64,000 bases of DNA from CAVPWP01 sp050789285 (GTDB lineage Bacteria; Pseudomonadota; Alphaproteobacteria; Rhodobacterales; Rhodobacteraceae). The notes below the pieces were generated by a model. That model worked only from the letters and a program-made list of their open reading frames with translations, ran no database searches and was not told where the DNA came from. A program made the position numbers and the translations under genes. Positions 25,421 to 33,804 of the stretch are shown one piece after another. Numbering within the stretch: the stretch's first letter is position 1; every line of letters begins with the position of its first letter. The stretch spans positions 434,001 through 498,000 of the forward strand of contig NZ_JBOUVX010000003.1 of the NCBI RefSeq assembly GCF_050789285.1, written 5' to 3'.

Positions 25421-25565
25421 CTTTCCTGCGCGCCTCCGCTTCGGCGAGTTGCCGCTTCACCCGCTTGCCCTGCCAGACGCTGAGCCCCACAAGCGCGGCA
25501 AGCAGCGCAAGCGACACGCCGTAGGCCAGCGTCACATAGGTCGCATAGGGGCCAAGATCCGGCAT
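25413..25565 (-). CDS. ccmD: Heme exporter subunit CcmD
   Basis: 50-residue single-pass membrane protein (helix about 10-32) with a basic cytoplasmic tail, WQGKRVKRQLAEAEARRKDG. CcmD stabilises the heme-chaperone complex between CcmABC and CcmE. Called from size, topology and position: its ATG overlaps the ccmC stop by 1 nt, and its stop lies inside the ccmG start region (8-nt overlap). Easily missed because it is short and poorly conserved. Confidence 0.85.
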   Translation of the reverse strand: MPDLGPYATYVTLAYGVSLALLAALVGLSVWQGKRVKRQLAEAEARRKDG

Positions 25566-26293
25566 CAGGCCATCCTCTCGCGCAGTTCCAGCGCATGCAG
25601 GCGGCGGGCGCGGATCTCGGTCCGGGTGCGGTAAAAGACCAGCGCCACGAACAGCAGCACGAAGCCCGCGATCGAGACCAGCAGCGGGAACCAGAACACG
25701 TCGGCGATGTTCTCTTCCTTGTCCATCGACAGCGTCGCGCCCTGGTGCAGCCCCTGGTTCCAGAAGTTCACCGCATAGCGCGACAGAAGCGCGAAGACCG
25801 ATCCCACAAGGCACAGGACCGACGTCAGGTCCGCCGCGGTGTCGGGGTCCTCGATCGCGGCCCAAAGGGCGATGTAGCCGACGTAGAACAGGAACAGGAT
25901 CAGGAACGATGTAAGACGCGGGTCCCAGGCCCACCAGGTGCCCCACATCGGCTGGCCCCAGATCGCCCCGGTGGCCAGCGCGATCAGCGTCATCGTGATG
26001 CCCACCGGCGCCGCGGCCTTGGCGGCCAGCGCACTGACGTGGTGCCGCCGGATCAGCCAGATCAGCGAGGCCACCAGCATCATGATCCAGGCGTTGATCG
26101 CCATCATGGCCGAAGGCACGTGCAGATAGATGATCTTGACGGTCGAGCCCTGCCGGAAATCGTCGGGCGTGAAGAAGAAGCCCCAGGCAAGGCCCAGGGC
26201 CATCGCCACGCCTGCGGTCGCGAAAAGCCACGGCATCCACCGGTCGGTGAAGGCCATGAAGCGGCGCGGATTGGCATATTCCCAGATCGACAT
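25565..26293 (-). CDS. ccmC: Heme-handling membrane protein CcmC
   Basis: 242 residues, six predicted membrane helices. The periplasmic tryptophan-rich heme-binding motif is intact as WGTWWAWDPRLTS, and the flanking conserved histidines are in IYLHVPSAMMAINAW and in the loop after FALLSRYAVNFWN. CcmC loads heme onto CcmE in the ABC-type maturation complex (system I). It follows ccmB by 55 nt and overlaps ccmD by 1 nt. Confidence 0.94.
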   Translation of the reverse strand: MSIWEYANPRRFMAFTDRWMPWLFATAGVAMALGLAWGFFFTPDDFRQGSTVKIIYLHVPSAMMAINAWIMMLVASLIWLIRRHHVSALAAKAAAPVGITMTLIALATGAIWGQPMWGTWWAWDPRLTSFLILFLFYVGYIALWAAIEDPDTAADLTSVLCLVGSVFALLSRYAVNFWNQGLHQGATLSMDKEENIADVFWFPLLVSIAGFVLLFVALVFYRTRTEIRARRLHALELRERMA

Positions 26294-26348
26294 GCGTGGT
26301 ATCTAGCCGTCCCTTCGCCCCGTCTCAAGACACATGGCCGTCAGCCCC

Positions 26349-27005
26349 TCAGCGCAGATTGACGCGGAGCGCCGCGGCGGCCGCGAACGGCAGAAGCGCA
26401 AGGCAGCCCAGCGTGATGCCCGCCAGCATCAGAACGGGCGTCGCCACGTCGAGCCCCGCCGCCGCCCGACGCACCGCGTCCGAGCCGAAGATCAGCGTCG
26501 GCACGTAAAGCGGCAGCACCAGGATCGACAGAAGAAGCCCGCCCCGCTTCAGCCCCACGGTCAGCGCCGCGCCGAAGGCGCCGATCATCGACAGGGCCGG
26601 CGTTCCCAGCGCCAGCGTCGCCACCAGCCAGCCATAGGCCGGCGCGGGCAGGTTGAGGAAGATGCCGAACACCGGCGCGGCCAGGGTCAGCGGCAGCCCC
26701 GTGGTCAGCCAATGCGCCAGCGCCTTGACGGCGACCACGCCCTCCAGCGGCACCGGCGCGGTGGCCAGCAGGTCAAGCGATCCGTCCTCGTGGTCGGTCG
26801 CGAAGATCCGGTCAAGCGACAGAAGGCAGGCCAGAAGCGCGCCGACCCACAGCACGCCGCGCGCAATCACGCTGAGCGTGCCGGCCTCGGGTCCGACGCC
26901 GAAGGGCACAAGCACCGTCACGATCAGGAAAAAGGCCAGCGCAAGCCCGAAGCCGCCCCCCGCGCGCAGCGCAAGGCGCAGGTCGCGCAGAAGAAGCGCG
27001 CTCAT
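26349..27005 (-). CDS. ccmB: Heme ABC transporter permease CcmB
   Basis: 218 residues, six membrane helices, normal length. Family stretches: LLLRDLRLALRAGGGFGLAL at the start, LDRIFATDHEDGSLDLLAT in the first cytoplasmic loop, and GLPLTLAAPVFGIFLNLP. It forms the membrane half of the CcmAB ATPase that releases holo-CcmE. Its start overlaps the ccmA stop by 4 nt (ATGA). Confidence 0.93.
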   Translation of the reverse strand: MSALLLRDLRLALRAGGGFGLALAFFLIVTVLVPFGVGPEAGTLSVIARGVLWVGALLACLLSLDRIFATDHEDGSLDLLATAPVPLEGVVAVKALAHWLTTGLPLTLAAPVFGIFLNLPAPAYGWLVATLALGTPALSMIGAFGAALTVGLKRGGLLLSILVLPLYVPTLIFGSDAVRRAAAGLDVATPVLMLAGITLGCLALLPFAAAAALRVNLR

Positions 27006-27637
27006 GCGAAGGCCTCGTCAAAGGCGCCGCCCTGCTGCGGGGCCGCCTTGAAGGGCGCCACGTCCAGCAGCCGCGCTTCGATCCCAAGGTCGATATGCGT
27101 GGCGATCAGCGCCGATCCCCCCGCCGCCACATGCGCGTCCACCGCGCGGGCGAACAGCCCCACGCTTGCCGCGTCAAGCGAGACGGTGGGCTCGTCCAGC
27201 GCCCACACAGGCCGCCCGGTGACCATCAGCCGCGCAAGACCCAGACGCCGTTTCTGCCCGGCCGACAGGTTCTGCGCCGCGCGGTCGCGCAAGGCGGCAA
27301 GGTCGAAGGCCCGAAGCGCCGTCTCGATCCCCGAGGTGCCATAGATCGCCGCCCAGAAGCGCAGGTTCTCGGCCACGCTCAGTGTGCCCTTCAGCCCGTC
27401 GGCGTGCCCGGCATAGGCGATGGCGTCCGGCTGGGCCAGGATCTCGCCCGTCACGGGGGGCTGAAGCCGGGCGATCGTGCGCAGAAGCGTGGTCTTGCCC
27501 GACCCGTTCGGCCCCCGCAGCACAAGGACCTCGCCCGGGTCCAGCCGGAAGCTGACGCCGGCAAGCACCGGCACGCCCCCCCGGGCGCAGGTCAGGTCGC
27601 GGACCTCGAGGGTCCCTGCACCGGTTGCTGCCGTCAC
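27002..27637 (-). CDS. ccmA: Heme ABC transporter ATPase CcmA
   Basis: 211 residues. Walker A is GPNGSGKTT, signature LSAGQKRRLGLARL (the Ser-Ala-Gly-Gln variant usual in CcmA), Walker B VWALDEPTVSLD and the switch His in SALIATHIDLG. It powers CcmB in system I cytochrome c maturation. First of the contiguous ccmABCDG run on the minus strand; a Mth938-like gene lies 14 nt upstream, so all may belong to one long transcript that starts at yajC. Confidence 0.94.
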   Translation of the reverse strand: MTAATGAGTLEVRDLTCARGGVPVLAGVSFRLDPGEVLVLRGPNGSGKTTLLRTIARLQPPVTGEILAQPDAIAYAGHADGLKGTLSVAENLRFWAAIYGTSGIETALRAFDLAALRDRAAQNLSAGQKRRLGLARLMVTGRPVWALDEPTVSLDAASVGLFARAVDAHVAAGGSALIATHIDLGIEARLLDVAPFKAAPQQGGAFDEAFA

Positions 27638-27651
27638 CCGCGCCCCCGCCG

Positions 27652-28005
27652 TCAGACCGGGATCAGCGCAAGGCCGACGCGGCGGCCTTCGGCAAGAAGC
27701 ACGTTGTAGGTGCGGCAGGCCGCGGGCGAGGCCATGATCTCGACCCCCACACCCGCGCCCTCCAGCGTGGCGCGGAAGGCCGAAGGGATCTGCGCGATCT
27801 CGGCCCCGGTTCCGACGAAGAGAACGTCGATCTCGGCGGCGGCGGCGACAAGCGTCGCGGTGTCGTCATAGCCGCCCCACGCCCGGATGCCGCCGGGCAG
27901 GATCGACACCGCCCCTTCCAGGACCTTGCCGCCGATGCGGAAGAAGCCCGGCCCGTAGCCGTCGATGGGACGCGCCTCGGAATAGGTGATTTCGGTCAGG
28001 CGCAT
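27652..28005 (-). CDS. Mth938-like domain protein (DUF498)
   Basis: 117-residue cytoplasmic protein of the DUF498/Mth938 family (related to the human complex I assembly factor NDUFAF3). Stretches YGPGFFRIGGKVLEGAVSIL, DVLFVGTGAEIAQIPSAFRA and MASPAACRTYNVLLAEGRRV are typical. Biochemical role in bacteria is not established. In related alphaproteobacteria, as I recall, the gene also lies between secF and the ccm genes, so this placement looks like conserved synteny rather than chance. It is 15 nt from the TauE gene upstream. Confidence 0.82.
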   Translation of the reverse strand: MRLTEITYSEARPIDGYGPGFFRIGGKVLEGAVSILPGGIRAWGGYDDTATLVAAAAEIDVLFVGTGAEIAQIPSAFRATLEGAGVGVEIMASPAACRTYNVLLAEGRRVGLALIPV

Positions 28006-28019
28006 GGGCGCGGTTCCTT

Positions 28020-28772
28020 TCAGGACCAGAGCGGCAGGCCAAGAAGCGCCGCCGCCCCGATGATGCCATAGGCCACGCGACGATACAGGCCCGCGCGCGC
28101 GGGATCAAACAGCCTGCGCCCCAGCAGCGCGCCAAGGCCATAGGGGGCGGCCATGGCAAGGCCGAAGGTCAGCGCCTCGGGCGGAAACGCGCCCTGCGCG
28201 GCGATCATCGGACCATAGGCCGCGCTCGACACCGTCAGCACCACGATGGCGTTGGCGCGGGTGCGGTCGACGCTGTCGGACCCGCCCAACTGGAACAGCA
28301 CCATCGCCGGGCCGTTCAGGCCGACCGACCCGCCCAGGAACCCGACCGCGCCGCCCACCGCCAGCCACGCCGGAACGCCCGGGCTTTGCCGGTAGCGCCA
28401 GCCGGTCACCAGGGCCGCAAGCGTCGCCAGCACCACCGCCGATACCGCCCAGCGCAGCATCACGGGATCGCCGGTGCGCAGCACCCAGACCCCCAATGGC
28501 AGCACGGCCAGCGCGGCGGCCAGCATGGTCAGCGTGGCCCGCCGGTCCGAGGCGCGCCAGGCCTGCGGCAGGACGGTGAAGATGGCGCTGAGCGAAGCGA
28601 TGGCGAAGGCTGCCACCGCCAGAAGCGGGGCCACGACGATGGTGGCAAGCGGCATGAAGATCAGCGCCGACCCGAAGCCCGCGAAGCCGTAGACGACGCC
28701 GGCAAGCCCCGCGAGCGCCATCAGCCAGGGCAGACCGGGCTGCGTGAGCCCGGCCAGGGCCCAGTCAGGCAT
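28020..28772 (-). CDS. TauE/SafE-family membrane exporter
   Basis: 250-residue protein with about eight membrane helices. FAGFGSALIFMPLATIVVAP and GGSVGLNGPAMVLFQLGGSD are the paired TauE/SafE (DUF81) repeats. Family members export sulfite, sulfoacetate or other small anions; the substrate here is unknown. It overlaps secF by 8 nt, so it is cotranscribed with the Sec accessory genes rather than with a sulfur-metabolism operon. A link to the sulfite that the monooxygenase locus might release is possible, but position does not support it. Confidence 0.85.
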   Translation of the reverse strand: MPDWALAGLTQPGLPWLMALAGLAGVVYGFAGFGSALIFMPLATIVVAPLLAVAAFAIASLSAIFTVLPQAWRASDRRATLTMLAAALAVLPLGVWVLRTGDPVMLRWAVSAVVLATLAALVTGWRYRQSPGVPAWLAVGGAVGFLGGSVGLNGPAMVLFQLGGSDSVDRTRANAIVVLTVSSAAYGPMIAAQGAFPPEALTFGLAMAAPYGLGALLGRRLFDPARAGLYRRVAYGIIGAAALLGLPLWS

Positions 28773-29733
28773 CCGCCTTCCCGAACTGCGTTCCCGCGCC
28801 GGCGTCGGGCTTCGACCAGTCGCGCTTGGTGCCCAGCATCAGAACCACGTTCTTGGCGACATAGACCGACGAATAGGTTCCGACGACCACGCCCCAGGTG
28901 ATCGCGAAGACGAAGCCCCGGATCACGTCGCCGCCCAGGATCAGCAGGGCGATCAGCGCCAGAAGCGTGGTGCCCGAGGTCATCAGCGTGCGACTCAGCG
29001 TCTCGTTCACGCTGAGGTTCATCACGTCGCGCAAAGCCATCTTCTTGTACTTGATCAGGTTCTCGCGCAGGCGGTCGAAGATCACCACGGTGTCGTTGAT
29101 CGAATAGCCGACGATCGTCAGAAGCGCCGCGATGGTCGCAAGGTCGAACCGGATCTGCAGCAGGCTGAAGATGCCGATGGTCAGCAGCACGTCGTGGATC
29201 AGCGCCACAACCGCGCCGATGGCGAACTGCCATTCAAAGCGCAGCCAGATGTAGACGAGGATCGCCCCCATCGCCGCGATCACGGCGATGACCGCGGTGC
29301 GGATCAACTCGCCCGAGACCTTGGGCCCGACGGATTCGACCGAAGTGAACGAAATCGCCGGGTCCACGGCCTGCAACGCCACCTCGACGGAATTGACGAC
29401 CGCGGGCGAGACGCTTTCCTCGCCCTCCTGCGCCTGGATGCGGATCATCGCCACATGCCGGTCGGCGCCGAAGGTCGGGTCGAAGACCTCGGTGATCGAC
29501 ACGTCGCCCAGGCCGAGGGGCGCGATCGCCTCGCGGTAGGTGCCCACGTTGACGGCCTGCGTGCTTTCGGTGCGGATCGTGGTGCCGCCCCGGAAGTCGA
29601 TCCCGAAGTTCAGCCCCATGGTCAGGAACAGCACCAACGACACGATCATGGCGACGATCGAGATGCCGAAGGTGGCCTTCCAGAAGCGGAAGAAATCGAT
29701 GTTCGTGGTCTCGGGAACAAGTCGCAGCCGCAT
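28765..29733 (-). CDS. secF: Protein translocase subunit SecF
   Basis: 322-residue RND-fold membrane protein with six helices and one large periplasmic loop. The start LVPETTNIDFFRFWKATFGI is followed by FGIDFRGGTTIRTESTQAVN, the conserved DFRGG motif; later, YSINDTVVIFDRLRENLIKY is the classic cytoplasmic-side SecF motif. It works with SecD to use the proton gradient for late steps of Sec export. secD lies 4 nt upstream. Confidence 0.96.
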   Translation of the reverse strand: MRLRLVPETTNIDFFRFWKATFGISIVAMIVSLVLFLTMGLNFGIDFRGGTTIRTESTQAVNVGTYREAIAPLGLGDVSITEVFDPTFGADRHVAMIRIQAQEGEESVSPAVVNSVEVALQAVDPAISFTSVESVGPKVSGELIRTAVIAVIAAMGAILVYIWLRFEWQFAIGAVVALIHDVLLTIGIFSLLQIRFDLATIAALLTIVGYSINDTVVIFDRLRENLIKYKKMALRDVMNLSVNETLSRTLMTSGTTLLALIALLILGGDVIRGFVFAITWGVVVGTYSSVYVAKNVVLMLGTKRDWSKPDAGAGTQFGKADA

Positions 29734-29737
29734 GGGG

Positions 29738-31399
29738 TCAGACCTCGATTGTGCGCGGGCGGCGCCGTTCGAACCACAGCACGATCAACAGCCGCGTCAC
29801 GAAGATCGCGGTGAAGACCGACGTCAGGATGCCCAGGCCCAGGGTGATCGCGAAGCCCCTTACCGGGCCCGAGCCCAGCGCGAACAGGATTCCCGCGGTG
29901 ATGAACGTGGTGATGTTGGCATCGACGATGGCCGAAAGCGCCTTCTCGTACCCAAGCTCGATCGCGCGGGCCGGGCCCTTTGCGGTCTTCAGCTCTTCGC
30001 GGATCCGTTCGAAGACCAGCACGTTGGCATCCACCGCCATGCCGATGGTCAGAACGATCCCCGCGATGCCCGGCAGCGTCAGTGTCGCCCCGATCACCGA
30101 CAGAAGCCCGAACATCATCGCCACGTTCAGGATCAGCGCGAGATTGGCGAAAAGACCGAACAGGCCATAGCTCGCCGCCATGAAGACCATGACCGCCACG
30201 AAAGCGACAAGCGCCGCGATCCGTCCCGCATCGATCGAATCCTGGCCAAGTTCGGGGCCGATCGTGCGTTCTTCCAGGAAGACTAGTTCGGCCGGAAGCG
30301 CGCCGGCGCGCAGAAGCACGGCGAGGTTGGTCGATTCCTCGACCGAGAAGCTGCCGGTGATGATCCCCGATCCGCCGGGGATATGGCTTTGGATGACCGG
30401 CGCCGACACGACTTCGTCGTCCAGCACGATCGCGAAGGGAGAGCCGATGTTCTCGGCGGTGTAGTCGCCGAACTTGCGCGCACCGGTCGGGTTGAAGCGG
30501 AAGTTCACCGCCGGCCGCCCGTTCTGGTCGAAGGCCGGCTGCGCGTCGACAAGTTCCTCGCCCGTGACCACGGGCGTGCGCTCGACAATGTAGAAGACGC
30601 CGGGTTCGTCCATCGACGGCAGGAGCAGGTTGCCGGCGCCGAGGTCGCCTCCGGCCTCGCCCGTGCGGCCGACGACCGGGTGGAAGGTCAGCTGCGCGGT
30701 GGTGCCGATCAGCGCCTTCAGTTCGTCGGCCGACCCGATACCCGGCACCTGGATCAGGACGCGGTCCTCGCCCTGGCGCTGGATCGTGGGTTCGCGCGTG
30801 CCGACCTCGTCGACGCGGCGGCGGATGATCTCGAGCGACTGCTGGATGGTGCGGTCGTCTGTGGCCTGACGCTCGGCCTCGGACAGCCGCACGATGATCT
30901 CGTCACCGTCGCCGGCGACCTCGATATCGCTGGCGCCCACCCCGGTCAGCGTGGCGACCGGCCGCGCCAGTCCGCGCACCGTCTCAAGCGCGACGGCAAG
31001 GCCCGCGGGTTCCGAGATGCGCACCCGCAGTTCGTCGGGCGGCGACGGCTGGCGCCGGACCGAACCCACGGCGGCGCGCTGATCGCGCAGCGCATCGCGC
31101 ACCTCGGGCCAAAGCCCATCCATCCGCCCCTCATAGACGTCGGCCACCTGAACCTCGGCCAGAAGATGCGCCCCGCCCCGCAGGTCGAGCCCAAGGTTGA
31201 CCAGCGACGACGGCATCCAGTTCGGCCACAGCGCCAGATCGGCCTCGCGCTCGGGCGTGGCGCCCAGCGCCTCGATCTCGGCGGCGGCGTCGTTGTGCCG
31301 TTCGACCCGCTCGTAGAAGAGGTTCGGCGTCGAAAAGATCAGGCCCGCGGCAAGCGCGGACCAGATCAGAACCCGCTTCCAGAGGGCGATTTGCAGCAT
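29738..31399 (-). CDS. secD: Protein translocase subunit SecD
   Basis: 553 residues, within the usual SecD range. LGLDLRGGAHLLAEVQ is the conserved DLRGG motif after the first helix; periplasmic P1 domain about 60-350; five C-terminal helices with MAVDANVLVFERIREEL and FALGSGPVRGFAITLGLG. The SecDF pair binds emerging preproteins on the periplasmic side and prevents back-sliding. Cotranscribed with yajC (16 nt upstream) and secF. Confidence 0.96.
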   Translation of the reverse strand: MLQIALWKRVLIWSALAAGLIFSTPNLFYERVERHNDAAAEIEALGATPEREADLALWPNWMPSSLVNLGLDLRGGAHLLAEVQVADVYEGRMDGLWPEVRDALRDQRAAVGSVRRQPSPPDELRVRISEPAGLAVALETVRGLARPVATLTGVGASDIEVAGDGDEIIVRLSEAERQATDDRTIQQSLEIIRRRVDEVGTREPTIQRQGEDRVLIQVPGIGSADELKALIGTTAQLTFHPVVGRTGEAGGDLGAGNLLLPSMDEPGVFYIVERTPVVTGEELVDAQPAFDQNGRPAVNFRFNPTGARKFGDYTAENIGSPFAIVLDDEVVSAPVIQSHIPGGSGIITGSFSVEESTNLAVLLRAGALPAELVFLEERTIGPELGQDSIDAGRIAALVAFVAVMVFMAASYGLFGLFANLALILNVAMMFGLLSVIGATLTLPGIAGIVLTIGMAVDANVLVFERIREELKTAKGPARAIELGYEKALSAIVDANITTFITAGILFALGSGPVRGFAITLGLGILTSVFTAIFVTRLLIVLWFERRRPRTIEV

Positions 31400-31415
31400 C
31401 GGCCGGCCCCGGACG

Positions 31416-31742
31416 TCAGTTCGCGTTCGCGGGTTCGGTCTTGCTCAGAACCTGTGCGACGGTGTTGCGGACGACGCGGACCTTCACGCCCTCGGCGATC
31501 TCGACCTCGAGTTCGCCGTCTTCCTTCACTTTGGAAACCTTGCCGATCAGCCCGCCCTGGGTGACGATCTGGTCGCCCCGGCGCAGAGCCTGCACCATCT
31601 TCTGGTGCTCCTTGATCTTCTTCTGCTGGGGACGGATCAGCAGAAAATACATGATCGCGAAGATCAGGATCAGGGGAACGAAGCTGGCGACGGCGCTTCC
31701 CGCCCCCCCGGCCGCTTGCGCATAGGCAGGCGTGACAAACAT
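31416..31742 (-). CDS. yajC: Sec translocon accessory subunit YajC
   Basis: 108-residue single-pass membrane protein. The helix VPLILIFAIMYFLLIRPQQKK, quoted here only in part, carries the RPQQK motif diagnostic for YajC, and a small beta-rich domain follows (RGDQIVTQGGLIGKVSKV). It associates with SecDF. First gene of the minus-strand run; the start faces serS across about 200 nt, which should contain both promoters. Confidence 0.95.
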   Translation of the reverse strand: MFVTPAYAQAAGGAGSAVASFVPLILIFAIMYFLLIRPQQKKIKEHQKMVQALRRGDQIVTQGGLIGKVSKVKEDGELEVEIAEGVKVRVVRNTVAQVLSKTEPANAN

Positions 31743-31948
31743 GTGGTGACCCCGTTAGCTCGATGGGGCCGTCGCGCGGCCCACGGTTCTGAATTGGCGC
31801 GCACCCTATAGTCGGGTGCGGGGCTTGGCAAGCAGAGCCCCGGGGGACGCGCGCAAGGCGCATTTCCCGGTTCAAACTTCCCCGCCTTTGCGCCATATGG
31901 GGGCGGCGAAGTGCCGATCAACCCGGATTTCAGACCACAGGCCGACCC

Positions 31949-33241
31949 ATGCACGATATCCGCGCCATCCGCGAGAACCCCGAGGCTTTCGACCGCGTCA
32001 TGCGCCGGCGCGGGCTGGACGGCATCGCCGCCGAAGTGCTGGCCATCGACGAGGCGCGGCGCGCCCGCATCATGGCTGCCGAGACCGCGCTGGCCGACCG
32101 CAACGCCGCCTCGAAGGACGTGGGCGCGGCCAAGGCCAGGGGCGACACGGCAGAGTTCGAGCGTCTGCGCGCCCTGGTGGCCGAAAAGAAGGACGAAATC
32201 GCCCGTCTCGAAGCCGAGGCGAAGGAACAGGACGACCGCCTGACCGAGTTCCTGATGGGCCTGCCCAACGCGCCGCTCGACGAGGTGCCCGACGGCGAAG
32301 ACGAACACGACAACGTCGAGATCCGCCGCTGGGGCACCCCGCGGAACTCCGGGTTCAAGCCCAAGGAGCATTTCGAGATCGCGGGCGCGGCGAAGGGCCT
32401 TGATTTCGAAACCGCGGCGAAGCTGTCGGGGGCGCGCTTCGTCGTGCTGAAGGGCGCGGTGGCGCGCATTCACCGGGCACTGGCGCAGTTCATGCTCGAC
32501 ATCCACACCGCCGAGAACGGCCTGACCGAGATGGCGACGCCGGTCCTGGTGCGCGACGAGGCGATGTACGGCACCAACCAGCTTCCGAAATTCGCCGAGG
32601 ACAGCTATCGCACGACGAATGGCTGGTGGCTGATCCCCACTTCGGAGGTCACGCTGACGAACACCGTCGCGGGCGATATCCTTGACGAAGCCAGCCTGCC
32701 GATCCGCATGACCGCGCACACGCTCTGCTTCCGGTCCGAGGCGGGCAGCGCGGGCAAGGACACCGCCGGGATGCTGCGCCAGCACCAGTTCGAGAAGGTC
32801 GAGATGGTGTCGATCACCCACCCCGACCGCTCGCTCGAGGAACACGCCCGCATGACGCGCTGCGCCGAAGGCATCCTTGAACGGCTTGGCCTGCCCTACC
32901 GCACCGTGGTCCTGTGCACCGGCGACATGGGCTTTGGCGCGCGCAAGACCCATGACATCGAGGTCTGGCTGCCCGGCCAGAACACCTACCGCGAAATCAG
33001 CTCGGTCTCGGTCTGCGGCGACTTCCAGGCCCGGCGCATGAACGCGCGCTTCCGCCCCGAGGGCGGCGGCAAGCCCGAGTTCGTGCATACGCTCAACGGC
33101 TCGGGCCTGGCCGTGGGCCGCACGCTGATCGCGGTGCTCGAGAACGGCCAGCAGGAAGACGGATCGGTCACCTTGCCCGAGGCGCTGGTGCCGTGGCTGG
33201 GCGGCAAGTCGCGCCTGACGCCCGCGGGCGATCTGGTTTAG
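31949..33241 (+). CDS. serS: Seryl-tRNA synthetase
   Basis: 430-residue class II synthetase that charges tRNA-Ser. The N-terminal coiled-coil arm (about residues 25-100, rich in Glu/Lys/Arg) binds the long variable arm of the tRNA. Catalytic core: LPKFAEDSYRTTNGWWLIPT then SEVTLTN, motif 2 around MTAHTLCFRSEAGSAGKDT followed by LRQHQFEKVEM, and motif 3 SGLAVGRTLIAVLENGQQED. All elements and length are normal. Single gene, convergent with the DUF3299 gene 35 nt downstream. Confidence 0.97.
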   Translation: MHDIRAIRENPEAFDRVMRRRGLDGIAAEVLAIDEARRARIMAAETALADRNAASKDVGAAKARGDTAEFERLRALVAEKKDEIARLEAEAKEQDDRLTEFLMGLPNAPLDEVPDGEDEHDNVEIRRWGTPRNSGFKPKEHFEIAGAAKGLDFETAAKLSGARFVVLKGAVARIHRALAQFMLDIHTAENGLTEMATPVLVRDEAMYGTNQLPKFAEDSYRTTNGWWLIPTSEVTLTNTVAGDILDEASLPIRMTAHTLCFRSEAGSAGKDTAGMLRQHQFEKVEMVSITHPDRSLEEHARMTRCAEGILERLGLPYRTVVLCTGDMGFGARKTHDIEVWLPGQNTYREISSVSVCGDFQARRMNARFRPEGGGKPEFVHTLNGSGLAVGRTLIAVLENGQQEDGSVTLPEALVPWLGGKSRLTPAGDLV

Positions 33242-33275
33242 GGTCGGCCGCTCTGGCGTCCGCCGCGGCGCCCGG

Positions 33276-33794
33276 TCAGAACTCGTAGGGCTCGACCGTC
33301 TCGGCGGCGATGGCATAGCCCACTTCGGCAAACTGGGTCGTGGCCGCCATCGAGGTCATCGTCCCGGTGACGCTGACCGGCTCGAACAGCCCGTCGCTTT
33401 CATAGGGCGCGTCCGTGGTGACGAGGATCAGCTGATTCGGCGGCGGTGGCGGGACATGAATGCAGGCCCCGACATAGGGCACCAGCAGGAAGTCCGTCAC
33501 GCCCGTCCCCGAGAAGTCGAGCGGCAGAAGGAAGCCCGGGATTCGCACCCGCTTGCCGTCATAGGCATGGGTGATCTGGCCGCCAAGCTCCTGGTCGAAG
33601 GGGGTGTCGAGCTGGCCGTGCTCCACCACGCCCAGCGCGCGCAGCCGCTCCATCTCGGTGCCGCCAAGGGAGGGGGCAAGGTCGCTCCAGTCAAGCACGA
33701 CCACCGCGTCGTCAAGGGCGCGGGCCGCGCGGGCGGTGGCCGCCGCCGCCACAGCGGAAAGAAGCGATGTCAGAAAATCCCTTCGAAACCACAT
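33276..33794 (-). CDS. DUF3299 secreted protein of a zinc-responsive operon
   Basis: 172 residues. The N-terminus, RRDFLTSLLSAVAAAATARA, looks like a secretion signal opening with RRDF, possibly Tat-like, so the product is probably periplasmic. The core VPYVGACIHVPPPPPNQLIL is the DUF3299 hallmark; its Cys and His could bind a metal. Function unknown. Last gene of the five-gene operon running from 37433 to here. A homologous set, PA4063-PA4066 of Pseudomonas aeruginosa, is reported as zinc-starvation induced and ends with a DUF3299 gene, which supports a role in zinc acquisition or management of zinc-poor envelopes. Confidence 0.8.
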   Translation of the reverse strand: MWFRRDFLTSLLSAVAAAATARAARALDDAVVVLDWSDLAPSLGGTEMERLRALGVVEHGQLDTPFDQELGGQITHAYDGKRVRIPGFLLPLDFSGTGVTDFLLVPYVGACIHVPPPPPNQLILVTTDAPYESDGLFEPVSVTGTMTSMAATTQFAEVGYAIAAETVEPYEF

Positions 33795-33804
33795 GGTCCG
33801 CCCC

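Noticed and set aside
28020..28772. TauE/SafE exporter as the sulfite exporter of the monooxygenase locus
   Set aside because: It overlaps secF and sits in the sec/ccm run, so position gives no link to sulfonate metabolism.
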